This document shows, piece after piece, positions 20,838 through 30,834 of a stretch of 64,000 nucleotides of DNA. Each line of letters begins with the position of its first letter. The stretch's first letter is position 1. The stretch is from Polyangiaceae bacterium (GTDB taxonomy: Bacteria > Myxococcota_A > Polyangia > Polyangiales > Polyangiaceae), in assembly GCA_019637265.1 (NCBI GenBank), contig JAHBVY010000001.1:682001-746000 (forward strand). Reading direction: 5' to 3'. Both the position numbers and the translations under genes were made by a program. Below the pieces are notes generated by a model. It worked only from the letters and a program-made list of their open reading frames with translations. It did no database searches and was not told the DNA's origin.

Positions 20838-22160
20838 ATGGCGAAAACAGCGTCCGCCGGAGGCTCACGTGGGGCACCAGGAGGGAGTGAACCCCCAACC
20901 ACCCGCGAGTCAGGGGTACGCTCTTGGGGTCTGCTCATCGCGCTGGGCGCGGGCGCCTTCGGGGCGCTGGGTTGCGAGGCGGCGCGCACTGGCGCCAACC
21001 CTGAGCTGCCCAACTGGGCGCACCGTCCGAGCTGGTCCATCCAGGTGGACTACCGGCGCCCGCTGCGCGTCGAAGATCGCCGCGTGGGTGAGCCGTATGA
21101 GCGCGGTCAGCCGGAGATCGATCCGGTGGGTGGCCGCGTGTTCGTCGGCTCGAGCGACCACGGTTTGTATGCCGTCAGCGCCGCGAACGGTCACACGATC
21201 TGGCGCTTCGAGACGCTGGGGCCCGTGCAGTCGGAGCCGCTCTACGACCCCACGGCGGACGTGGTGTACTTCGGGAGCAACGACGGCGCGCTGTATCGGG
21301 TGCGGGCGCGCGACGGGAAGCTGCTTTGGCGCTTCATGACCAACGCCGAGGTCAACAAGCGCCCGGTGTTGAGCGGCGGCGTGCTCTACGCGAGCAACGC
21401 CAACGACACCCTGCTCGCGTTGGATCCCGAGACGGGCAAGGCGCACTGGACCCAGCACCGCTCACCGGCGCAGGGCATGGAGGTGGTGGGGCACTCGGGG
21501 CCCGTGGTGTCCCGCGGCATGGTCTACTTCGCCTACAGCGACGGCAACGTGATCGCCTACGACGCGAAGACGGGCGCGGAGCGCTGGCAGCCGGTGGATC
21601 TCTCCGCCGAGGCGGAGCAGCTGATCGGCGACGTGCCGCAGTACCTGGACGTGGACACCACGCCACTGGCAGTGGAGCTGACCGAGGGCCACGCGGTGAT
21701 CGTGGGGAGCTACGAGGGCGGCGTGTACGCGCTCGACGCCGACACCGGCAACCAGATCTGGTCGAACCCCGCGATAGCCGGCGTGACGGACGTCACCTGG
21801 TGGAGCGAGCCGAGTCGCCCGGATCCTCAAGGGGGCCCGATGATCCCAGCCAAGCGCCTGGTGATCGCGTCGACGGGCATCAGCGGCTTGTGGGCGCTCA
21901 ACCCCGACACCGGTGAGCGCGTGTGGCAGCGTGAGCTCCCGGCTGACGCCGTGTCGCGCCCCGTCCCGCTGCTCGGCGCGCTGCTGTTCAGCACCTCCCA
22001 GACGGGGCTCTTCCTGGTGTCGCCGCTCGACGGCGGCGTGATCGACGGGATCCACACCGGCGCCGGCTTTGCGATGCCTCCGGCTGGCTACGGCACCCGC
22101 GCCTTCGTGCTCAGCAACGAGGGCTACCTCTTGGCGCTGCACATCGCCGCCCCGCGGTGA
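20838..22160 (+). CDS. BamB-like PQQ/beta-propeller lipoprotein
   Basis: 440 residues from MAKTASAGG. The lipobox FGALGCE is near residue 45. A seven- or eight-bladed PQQ-like beta-propeller follows, with repeated motifs such as GLYAVSAANGHTIWRFE, ALYRVRARDGKLLWRF and LLALDPETGKAHW. These are the blades of BamB/quinoprotein-like proteins, which in BamB bind BamA at the outer membrane. The gene follows the yfgM-like gene. Alternatively it could be a generic outer-membrane propeller. The frame is open upstream to 20673 but that part has no similarity and precedes the signal peptide. Confidence 0.82.
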   Translation: MAKTASAGGSRGAPGGSEPPTTRESGVRSWGLLIALGAGAFGALGCEAARTGANPELPNWAHRPSWSIQVDYRRPLRVEDRRVGEPYERGQPEIDPVGGRVFVGSSDHGLYAVSAANGHTIWRFETLGPVQSEPLYDPTADVVYFGSNDGALYRVRARDGKLLWRFMTNAEVNKRPVLSGGVLYASNANDTLLALDPETGKAHWTQHRSPAQGMEVVGHSGPVVSRGMVYFAYSDGNVIAYDAKTGAERWQPVDLSAEAEQLIGDVPQYLDVDTTPLAVELTEGHAVIVGSYEGGVYALDADTGNQIWSNPAIAGVTDVTWWSEPSRPDPQGGPMIPAKRLVIASTGISGLWALNPDTGERVWQRELPADAVSRPVPLLGALLFSTSQTGLFLVSPLDGGVIDGIHTGAGFAMPPAGYGTRAFVLSNEGYLLALHIAAPR

Positions 22161-22177
22161 GGCGCCCTGACGGTGTG

Positions 22178-22292
22178 CTTCAGGGGCGCCGTCAGGTGCT
22201 CTGACAGGGCGCTTTGAGTGTGCTGACAGGGCGCTTCAGGGGCATCGTCAGGTGCTCTGATGGTTTGGGTTTTGGGGGTTGGACGGCACCGC
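22178..22292. repeat. 56-bp-period direct repeat plus dispersed element between converging genes
   Basis: A 27-bp block ending GTCAGGTGCTCTGA occurs at 22178-22204 and again at 22234-22260 with two differences, 56 bp apart. CCTGACGG (22166-22173) and CCGTCAGG (22189-22196) form an inverted repeat that could be a terminator stem. A dispersed element, TTTTGGGGGTTGGACGGCACCGC (22270-22292), follows. The block fills the gap between the bamB-like gene and the converging regulator gene. Confidence 0.65.
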
Positions 22293-22332
22293 GTTGCGAG
22301 CCGACTCGCGGTTCTCGTGCTCCGGACGGCGC

Positions 22333-23334
22333 TCAGGTGAGGTGCGCGCCGGCGTCGCGTAGCACCCGCAAGATCACGGGGCCCGCGCCGCGAACTTGGA
22401 TGCGAGTGCCTGGGTGCGAGGGCACCCAGCGTTGAAACAGCTCCTGCGCGAAGCCGAGCCCAACCCCAGAGATCCCATGAAAATTGAGGTCCACGACGCG
22501 GTAACGCTCCATGCCCTCCATCAAGCGCCGCGCCTCCTCGCGCGAGACGAACTGCCCACCGTGCTCCACCAGCTTCACCTGACCGATCGCGGCGAGCGGG
22601 TTCTGGCGCGCGAGTCGCTGGCGGAGGAGCGCGTCCAAGGCGAGCTCGGTGTCCGCCGAGATCGCGCAGGTGACGCGCGTCCCTGGGCGGCGTGGCGCCT
22701 CCCCGAGCAGCTGATCGCCCCGCTCCCGATCACTTTGCCACAGCAGGCCACCCGCCTCGATCGTGAGCTGGTCGCAGGCGCTCGCCAGCAGCAAGAGCCC
22801 CTGCCCCAGGTGGGTCCGCGGCTCGGTGGTGAGCGGCGCTCGGGAGAGCTCGATCAAGGCGTCGAGCTCGGAGCCCAGGCCTAGCCGCTCGCGCACCCGC
22901 GTGAACAGCCCCACACCCTCGTCCGACAGCTGAAATCGGATCTGCTCGAGGGTGCTGTCCACCTGCAGCGTGGCGCTGGCGGCCGCCGAGTGGGAGGCGG
23001 CGTTCTTCACCAGCTCCTCCACCGCGAACTCGGCGATCGCCGTCGCCGCCAGGGTGGCGGTGGGCGGCACCAGCTCGGGGGCGACCCGCGCCCACACCTC
23101 GCGCTCATCCACGTCCGCCAGATCCAGCCGGTGCAGTCGCTTCACGGAGGCGGGGAGGGAGTAGCGCGTCGCCCGCGCGTGCCCCGTCACCACCAGCTCG
23201 CCTGCGTTCACCAGCTCCCGCAGGTGTCGATGCACCGCCTGGCGCGTGTACCCCAGGCGCTCGCTGACCAGCGTGCAGTTGATGCTGCCTTCACGCCGCA
23301 CCAGCTCGAGTAGCTCTTGCTTCAGATCAGTCAC
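22333..23334 (-). CDS. HTH + GHKL ATPase + DUF4325 (STAS-like) regulator
   Basis: 333 residues with a GTG start. Three domains are seen. A winged HTH occupies about residues 1-65 (VSERLGYTRQAVHRHLRELV). A GHKL/HATPase_c domain spans about 95-215, with an N-box-like AVEELVKNAASHS, G1 box SDEGVGLF and G2-like GQGLLLLAS. A DUF4325 STAS-like domain lies at about 255-333 (SREEARRLMEGMERYRVVDL, GVGLGFAQELFQRW). No TM helix, receiver or phosphoacceptor His is evident. The layout suggests an ATP-dependent DNA-binding switch, by analogy with anti-sigma kinase and STAS pairs fused in one chain; this is inference. The nearest of seven ATCGTAAAAT repeats ends at 23341, six bases from the start codon. No ribosome site is visible, so it may be leaderless. 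Confidence 0.85.
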   Translation of the reverse strand: MTDLKQELLELVRREGSINCTLVSERLGYTRQAVHRHLRELVNAGELVVTGHARATRYSLPASVKRLHRLDLADVDEREVWARVAPELVPPTATLAATAIAEFAVEELVKNAASHSAAASATLQVDSTLEQIRFQLSDEGVGLFTRVRERLGLGSELDALIELSRAPLTTEPRTHLGQGLLLLASACDQLTIEAGGLLWQSDRERGDQLLGEAPRRPGTRVTCAISADTELALDALLRQRLARQNPLAAIGQVKLVEHGGQFVSREEARRLMEGMERYRVVDLNFHGISGVGLGFAQELFQRWVPSHPGTRIQVRGAGPVILRVLRDAGAHLT

Positions 23335-23880
23335 GCCAGTATCGTAAAATAGTCATTGACGGTTTGACAAGTCCCGTTGCGTTTTGTCGAAACAGACGGG
23401 TTGGCGATCCCACGGTCAGGGCAGCGCGCGCCAAGGAGGGAGGGCAGGGGCCTCCAAACCAGAATCGTAAAATCGTCCTTGGGGGTGATGGCAACATTGC
23501 GATGCTACGATTCGAGCCACGGAAGCCAGCCACTAGATCGTAAAATCGACACACTATCCCAACCACTTGGAACAGGGATCCCAGAATCGTAAAATGACGA
23601 ACCTGACCATCGCGACGACGACCTGTCAGGCCTCGTTCAGCTCGATTCGGTACTCGCCGCCGGCCGTGGCCTGCGCTCCGGGGGGAACGACCGCAGCGAC
23701 GGGCGCGGTCACTGGGACCGACGCGGTCACGGTCTGCTGCCGCTGAGCTGGGCTGGGCTACGGTTCCTGATCGTAAAATCGTAGATGTTGTAGGTGGTGT
23801 GGCCAGCTGGCAGTTGAATCGTAAAATCGCCACACACGCGTATCGTTCATCAATCGTAAAATCGTCCTCTGCGCGCCTTA
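23335..23880. promoter_or_regulatory. Array of seven ATCGTAAAAT repeats upstream of the HTH-ATPase-DUF4325 gene
   Basis: The exact 10-mer ATCGTAAAAT occurs at 23341, 23464, 23537, 23586, 23770, 23818 and 23853, all in the same orientation. Five copies extend to ATCGTAAAATCG; those at 23464 and 23853 share AATCGTAAAATCGTCCT. Start-to-start distances are 123, 73, 49, 184, 48 and 35 bp. The DNA between copies is unique, and the AT-rich core stands out from ~70% GC surroundings. Read toward the gene the motif is ATTTTACGAT, which contains TACGAT, a partial -10 match. Most plausibly it is an operator array for the adjacent HTH protein. Alternatives are iterons or target sites of another factor. 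It is not a CRISPR array: repeats are too short and spacing is irregular. Confidence 0.85.
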
Positions 23881-24061
23881 TTCGTCAGGAGACCGCCGCA
23901 ACCTCGTGGCCACTCCCCAGGCGTGGTCCCTCAAGAGGGGGAGAACCTCGAGGTCTTGGCCGAGCTCGAGCGCGCAGCGGTCGAGGCCGGTGAGCCGATC
24001 GACCCGGCGGCGTGTTGTCGCGGGCACCGGACGCTTGAGGCGTCGTGGCGGCTCAGCTCGA
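23881..24061. other. Gap with possible decayed coding sequence
   Basis: Downstream of the lipoprotein gene and upstream of the repeat array. In the plus frame, 23891-23930 reads DRRNLVATPQAW; from 23923 the next frame reads VVPQEGENLEVLAELERAAV, with coding-like composition but no credible start or full-length product. It could be a frameshifted remnant or chance. No other feature is seen. Confidence 0.25.
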
Positions 24062-24658
24062 TTACTTCTTCTCGATCTGCTCGCGGCCGAACTTCGGGAC
24101 GTACACGAGGGACCAGGTGGCCGCGTAAGAGCCGTCCGAGTAGCGGCACAGGCTGTCCTCGCCGTCATCGTACGTGGCGCTCTCCAGCTCACCGCCGCTC
24201 GGAGCGCAGTAGTAGGAGGAGGGGTTGCCAGGGCCGACGGTGATGGTCTTCGTCGCCACATCACGGACCGCGTCGAGCGCCTTGCAGGAGCCCAGCTTAC
24301 CCTGAGGTGCGCAAGACTCGGAGACGATGAGCCGCGGAGCCTCCCACTGGTACATCACCACCTCACGGCCATCCAGGCGCGCCACGACGCGCTTCGGTTC
24401 CTGCTTCTTGGCGGCGGCGATCGCCGCGGCGTAGTAGGCAGCTGCCTCCGCTTCGGTGGCCGGCGATTGCGTGCTGCTGTGCGCACCGTCTAGCTCGCCC
24501 GTGGGTGCGTCAGGAGCATCGGGGGGGCTCTCGGGCGCGGTGGACTCTGTCGAGACCTGCGTTGGCCCCGGCGCGGGCGGTGGCGCGTCGGGTGCTGGCT
24601 TCGACGAGCAACCAAGGCTCAGCGTGAGAGCGATCAGACCTGGAACCCGTAGCCGCAT
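24062..24658 (-). CDS. Putative lipoprotein of unknown function
   Basis: 198 residues from MRLRVPGLIALTLSLGCSS, a clear lipoprotein signal with lipobox LSLGC at residues 13-17. A Pro/Ala/Ser/Thr-rich linker of about 60 residues follows. The mature C-terminal domain has four Cys in pairs (ESCAPQGKLGSC and SSYYCAPSG...SLCRYS), probably disulfide-bonded. I do not recognise a family. It is transcribed toward the ATCGTAAAAT array and its regulator gene, 727 bp apart, so cotranscription is uncertain. Confidence 0.75.
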   Translation of the reverse strand: MRLRVPGLIALTLSLGCSSKPAPDAPPPAPGPTQVSTESTAPESPPDAPDAPTGELDGAHSSTQSPATEAEAAAYYAAAIAAAKKQEPKRVVARLDGREVVMYQWEAPRLIVSESCAPQGKLGSCKALDAVRDVATKTITVGPGNPSSYYCAPSGGELESATYDDGEDSLCRYSDGSYAATWSLVYVPKFGREQIEKK

Positions 24659-25099
24659 GCCCAAGCCTAGGGCCAAGGCGCGAGGCTCCACAAATCAAAT
24701 CCGTTCATTCCCGAGCGCGCCGACCCAGCCAGTGTTCCGCCGCCGCCGCGCGACCACGCTGGCAATCGGAACCAGATCCACGCGCCAGCGCTGCGAGCAC
24801 GCGGCGAAGTCCAAAGGCGTTCAAGTGCGGTTCCGCGAGCGCCGTCACGGCGCCCAGCTGAAATGGCGACGCCCAGCTCAGCGCTGAAACCCCAAGAATC
24901 CCTAACGAAACCCCCAAATTGAACTTCGCATAATAGAGATTATGTTAACTCAAAGGAGAGGATTTTGGGGAGGGTCGCCCGTACCTAGCTCGCGATGGCA
25001 GACGGAGCCCGGTGCCGGACCTTTGCGATTCGCCAGGCAGTGAGCGTGACTTACCGCCGGTTGCGCGCGCTGCGTTTCGCGCGCGGGGTCCAAAACGGA
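24659..25099. other. Gene-free gap between the lipoprotein gene and groEL
   Basis: No credible gene is visible. At 24889-24920 it holds a C/A-rich tract (AAACCCC ... AAACCCCCAAATTG), similar to the elements after bamD and yajQ. Next comes the window's most AT-rich run outside the repeat array (about 24915-24965, including GCATAATAGAGATTATG). The latter could contain the promoter of the minus-strand lipoprotein gene, but I cannot assign boxes with confidence. Confidence 0.4.
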
Positions 25100-25129
25100 C
25101 GAGGCCCGGGCGGTGACGCCCAGGCCTCG
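25100..25129 (-). terminator. groEL terminator hairpin
   Basis: CGAGGCCCGGGCG (25100-25112), loop GTGA and CGCCCAGGCCTCG (25117-25129) form a 13-bp stem with one mismatch, about 55 bp past the groEL stop. On the minus strand it is followed by TCCGTTTTGG, a short T run, consistent with intrinsic termination. Confidence 0.75.
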
Positions 25130-25182
25130 TGACCCACTGAGGAGCGCGACTCGCGGCGCCGTTCGCCGCGAGCGTGGGAGCT

Positions 25183-27369
<2,187 letters not shown>

Positions 27370-27443
27370 TGGGGGATCGTCTAATGGCAGGACGCAAGTT
27401 TCTGGTACTTGTTATCTAGGTTCGAATCCTAGTCCCCCAGCCA
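27370..27443 (+). tRNA. tRNA-Gln (anticodon CTG)
   Basis: Full cloverleaf. Acceptor TGGGGGA pairs with TCCCCCA. The D arm is GTC/GAC and the anticodon stem is CAAGT/ACTTG with loop TTCTGGT, giving anticodon CTG (decodes CAG). The T arm is CTAGG-TTCGAAT-CCTAG, discriminator G, and CCA is encoded. It lies about 100 bp before tRNA-Glu on the same strand. Confidence 0.95.
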
Positions 27444-27546
27444 GGCGGGTGCCGCACGCTCCCCCAGCGTCGGCTGGAAGGCAAGGCTGCCCCGCCGGCA
27501 GCTGCGGTATCGTCCGAGCCTTTCGCAGCAGCTGCCACACCATTCA

Positions 27547-27621
27547 GGCCCCATCGTCTAGCGGTTAGGACACTGGCCTCTCACGCCGGTAACACGAGTT
27601 CGAATCTCGTTGGGGTCACCA
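27547..27621 (+). tRNA. tRNA-Glu (anticodon CTC)
   Basis: Acceptor GGCCCCA pairs with TGGGGTC (one G-T pair). Anticodon stem CTGGC/GCCGG with loop CTCTCAC gives CTC (decodes GAG). The T arm is ACGAG-TTCGAAT-CTCGT, discriminator A, and CCA is encoded. Probably cotranscribed with tRNA-Gln. Confidence 0.95.
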
Positions 27622-27831
27622 AAGCTCACCCAGCTCGTCAGCTCGAAGTAGCAGCACGGTCCAGGTGAGGTCACGCCTGGGCTGCGCCCTTCGGGGCGGG
27701 CGCCGGGCGGTTCGGGGTCGTGGCGGGTGGCCTCTTGCGCTCGGGGGCGCGCTGAGGCTTTGCGTCAGGTTGGCTGTCGATGTGGAGCGGCTCGTGAGGC
27801 AGCCTGACCACCCCTTGAGGAGCAGCGGGTC

Positions 27832-29274
27832 GTGAGCGATCGGGCGCCCGTCGTGAGCGAAGCGGCTGGCTACGGCGAGCTCTCGCGCGCGCTGCTCCGG
27901 CTCGCGATCCCGGCGGCCTCCACCGGGCTGCTGGAGACGCTGGTGTTCCTCGCCGACCGCGTCATGCTCGGGCGCTACTCGCAGGAGGCGCTCGCGAGCA
28001 TGCACGTCCAGGGACCGGTGATCTGGTCGCTGTTCAGCGTGTTCATGGGCGTGTGCGTCGGCTCGGTGAGCGTCGTGGCGCGCAGCGTGGGCGCGCGGGA
28101 CCTCGCGACCTCACGCGCGGCTTCGCGCAGCACGGTCGCGCTCGCGGCGGGCTCCGGCGCGGTGGTGGCACTCGGCGCTTGGGTCGCCACACCATGGCTC
28201 GTTGCTTGGGTGGGGCCCGAGTCGCCGGAGATCGGCGCGCTGTCGGTGACCTACTTGCGGATCGCGCTCTTCGGTTTCCCGGGGCTGTTCGTGGCCACCG
28301 CCGCGGCCATGGTGCTGGGGGCCGCGGGTGACACCCGGACGCCGTTCGCCGTCGCGGGGGTGACGAACCTCGTCAACGTGGCGCTGAACCAGCTCTTGAT
28401 CTTCGGCGCCGCGCCGATCGGGCTCCCGGCGCTCGGGGTCGCCGGGGCGGCGATCGCCGGCGTCATCGCCTTCACGCTGCAAGCGGCGCTCTTGCTCCGG
28501 GTGCTCCGTCGTTCGGGTAGCCCGGTGTGTATCCGTGGGGAAACGTATCAGGCGCCGATCACGCGGGAGATCCTCCGCGTGAGCTCGCCGGTGCTCGTCG
28601 AGCGCGTCGTGTTCCACCTCGGCTACCTGGGGTACGCCGCGGTGATCAGCCGGATGGGGGCGCTCGTGATGGCCGGCCATCAGGCGCTGCTCACGCTGGA
28701 GGCGGTGTGCTTCCTCACCGCGCAGGGCTTTGGTGTGGCCACCGCGGCGCTCGTGGGGCAGTCGCTCGGGCGGCGTGACGTGGCGGGGGCGCGGCGCGCT
28801 GGTTTGCTCGGCGCGGGGCTGAGCGCAGCGGTGCTCACGGCCTTGGGGCTCGTCATCTGGTGGAGCGGTCCCCTCACCTTGCGTGCCTTCGTCGCTCGCG
28901 AACAGGGACCGGAGGCGGCGGAGCAGCTGATCCAGGCGGGCCTCGTGGCGCTCCCATTGCTCGCGCTCTCGCAGCCGTTCATGGCCGTCGGAGCGGTGCT
29001 GTGTGACGCCTTGCGCGGCGCGGGGGCGACGCGGCCGCCGCTGGTCGTCACCTTGGTGGGGAGCCTGGCGATCCGGATCCCCTTGGTGATCGGCCTCGGG
29101 CTGATCGCGGGTGGCGGGACCGCGGCGGTGTGGACGGCGAGCGCGCTCGACTGGGCGGTGCGGGCGGCGCTGGCGCTCGCGATCTTCGTGGGTCCTGGTT
29201 GGACGCGGGTGAGCGTGCGCACATCGCCCTGCGCCGATGAAGCTGGCGCGGTCGAGGGAGCTGCCTCGAGCTGA
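27832..29274 (+). CDS. MATE family multidrug/sodium antiporter
   Basis: 480 residues with a GTG start (SDRAPVVSEAAGYGELSRAL). About 12 hydrophobic helices are arranged as two similar halves. MATE features include LADRVMLGRYS in the first helix region, VLGAAGDTRTPF at the end of the first MatE domain and ALRGAGATRPPL in the second. MATE proteins export cationic drugs or metabolites using Na+ or H+ gradients. It sits alone, downstream of the tRNAs and upstream of the Cys-rich lipoprotein pair. Confidence 0.9.
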   Translation: MSDRAPVVSEAAGYGELSRALLRLAIPAASTGLLETLVFLADRVMLGRYSQEALASMHVQGPVIWSLFSVFMGVCVGSVSVVARSVGARDLATSRAASRSTVALAAGSGAVVALGAWVATPWLVAWVGPESPEIGALSVTYLRIALFGFPGLFVATAAAMVLGAAGDTRTPFAVAGVTNLVNVALNQLLIFGAAPIGLPALGVAGAAIAGVIAFTLQAALLLRVLRRSGSPVCIRGETYQAPITREILRVSSPVLVERVVFHLGYLGYAAVISRMGALVMAGHQALLTLEAVCFLTAQGFGVATAALVGQSLGRRDVAGARRAGLLGAGLSAAVLTALGLVIWWSGPLTLRAFVAREQGPEAAEQLIQAGLVALPLLALSQPFMAVGAVLCDALRGAGATRPPLVVTLVGSLAIRIPLVIGLGLIAGGGTAAVWTASALDWAVRAALALAIFVGPGWTRVSVRTSPCADEAGAVEGAASS

Positions 29275-29501
29275 GCGCGATTGAGCACGTTACCGTGCTC
29301 AAAAAGGACCGCGCGCCGTCGCTGATGGGTTACGGGGCGCCGAGTCAGCAAGCGTGGGTCCACCCTACCCCTGCTCCCTGTGAACAGATCGGCGGCCTCG
29401 GCGCCTGGTGGGTGCTAGGCTCGACGCTCTTTGAGGGTGAGGTGGCTCGGGTCTCGGAGCGGTGAGCGACGAGACACGGGAGGCGGGTCGAGGGCTTGAT
29501 G

Positions 29502-30794
29502 ATGACGCGAACTTGGCTTGTTCATCTGGGGGTGGTGGGGCTGTTCTTCGTGGGGGCCAAGGCCTGCGGCGGCTCGGAGTTCTCGGGTGACGTGGGTCGC
29601 GACGCGGGCACCGATGCGAGCGCGGGCGCTGGCGGCGCGGGGGGTACGGCGGGTGCCGGCGGCACGGCGGGCACCGGCGGCGCGCCCCCCAAGCCCTGCA
29701 CCGGGCCCGACCAGTGCGACGATGAGAGCCCTTGCACCGTCGACGACTGCAGCATCGATGGCTTCTGCACCCACGTGAGCACCTGTCGCGCGGGGCAGAA
29801 GTGCTGCGCGGCTGGCTGCGGTGAGTGCTGCGGGGACGACGATTGCAAGGATGGGATCGACTGCACGACGGACACCTGCGATCGCGGGGTGTGTCGCTTC
29901 AAACCCACCGATAGCGAGTGCAAGCAGGATGAGGTGTGCACCGCCGCGGGCTGTCGGCCGCGCGTTCCCTGCACGACGGTCGATGATGACGCGTGCAATG
30001 ACGACGACCCGTGCACCGTCGACAGCTGCGGTGGGGATGGTCTGTGCGTCAATCAGGGCTGCAGGGACGACGAGTTCTGCTGCGCGGGGGGGTGCGCGGC
30101 TTGCTGTAATGACAGCCAGTGTGACGATGGCGATCCGTGCACCAACGACTCGTGCGCTGCTGGAGTGTGCTCCAAGACGCCGAAGTGCACCGCACCGGAG
30201 AAGTGCTGTGGCAACGGCCTGTGTAATACCTGCTGCTCTGCTTCTGATTGTGAGGACGGCTTCGGGTGCACCATCGACACCTGCGGCCCCGGTGGGTGCC
30301 AAAGAACGTTCGACCACGATTCGTGTGGCCCTGGCTTTATCTGTACTCCCACGGGCTGTGCGCCGGCGCCGCAGTGCACCACCCCAAGCCAGTGCACCCA
30401 AGGTGGCCCTTGTGACACCGCTGCTTGCATCGACGGCCAGTGCGTTTACAGCAGCGGGTGCACCGGGGGGCAAACCTGCTGTGATGGCCAGTGCAAGACG
30501 TGCTGTGATGGGAGCTGCCCGGAGGTCGATGCCTGTACTCCTAGAGCGTGCAGCGGGGGCGCCTGCAACACGATTTCGCGCTGCGCGGCAGAGGGGAAGG
30601 TCTGCTGCGGTGGTGTGTGCAAGGACTGCTGCGGTAAAGAGGACTGCCTTGTTCTGGACAGCTGCACGAATAGGTCTTGTGACCTCGATGGTCAGTGCGT
30701 CTACAGTAGTATTTGTGGCCCGCTCGAGGAGTGCTGCCCCGAGGGGTCCCTGATACGGTGCGCGATCGCCGGGGCCTGTGCGGTGACACCTTGA
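29502..30794 (+). CDS. CTDC-type Cys-rich lipoprotein, copy 1
   Basis: 430 residues from MTRTWLVHLGVVGLF; the ATG at 29502 has GAGGG eight bases upstream and aligns with the paralogue's start. The signal peptide ends GAKACGG, a lipobox variant with Lys at -2. A Gly/Ala/Thr linker (AGGAGGTAGAGG) follows. The rest is a chain of Cys-rich units of the form C-x-D-D-x-P-C-T-x-D-x-C-x3-G-x-C (for example DDDPCTVDSCGGDGLC), the CTDC repeat known from Dictyostelium and common in myxobacterial surface proteins, alternating with CCxGxC units. Probably surface-exposed and heavily disulfide-bonded. Function unknown. It is tandemly duplicated as the next gene. Confidence 0.85.
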   Translation: MTRTWLVHLGVVGLFFVGAKACGGSEFSGDVGRDAGTDASAGAGGAGGTAGAGGTAGTGGAPPKPCTGPDQCDDESPCTVDDCSIDGFCTHVSTCRAGQKCCAAGCGECCGDDDCKDGIDCTTDTCDRGVCRFKPTDSECKQDEVCTAAGCRPRVPCTTVDDDACNDDDPCTVDSCGGDGLCVNQGCRDDEFCCAGGCAACCNDSQCDDGDPCTNDSCAAGVCSKTPKCTAPEKCCGNGLCNTCCSASDCEDGFGCTIDTCGPGGCQRTFDHDSCGPGFICTPTGCAPAPQCTTPSQCTQGGPCDTAACIDGQCVYSSGCTGGQTCCDGQCKTCCDGSCPEVDACTPRACSGGACNTISRCAAEGKVCCGGVCKDCCGKEDCLVLDSCTNRSCDLDGQCVYSSICGPLEECCPEGSLIRCAIAGACAVTP

Positions 30795-30834
30795 TGTGGG
30801 CGGGTACTTGGACTTTCAGTACAGGACTTGAGTC

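Noticed and set aside
23327..23833. Minus-strand 168-residue open frame across the repeat array
   Set aside because: It is created by the repeats themselves (repeated TILR/AILRF peptides from ATTTTACGAT), overlaps the regulator's start and has no start context.
23341..23862. CRISPR-like or guide-RNA array made of ATCGTAAAAT repeats
   Set aside because: Repeat core is only 10-17 bp, spacing varies from 35 to 184 bp, and no cas or other effector nuclease gene is in the window.
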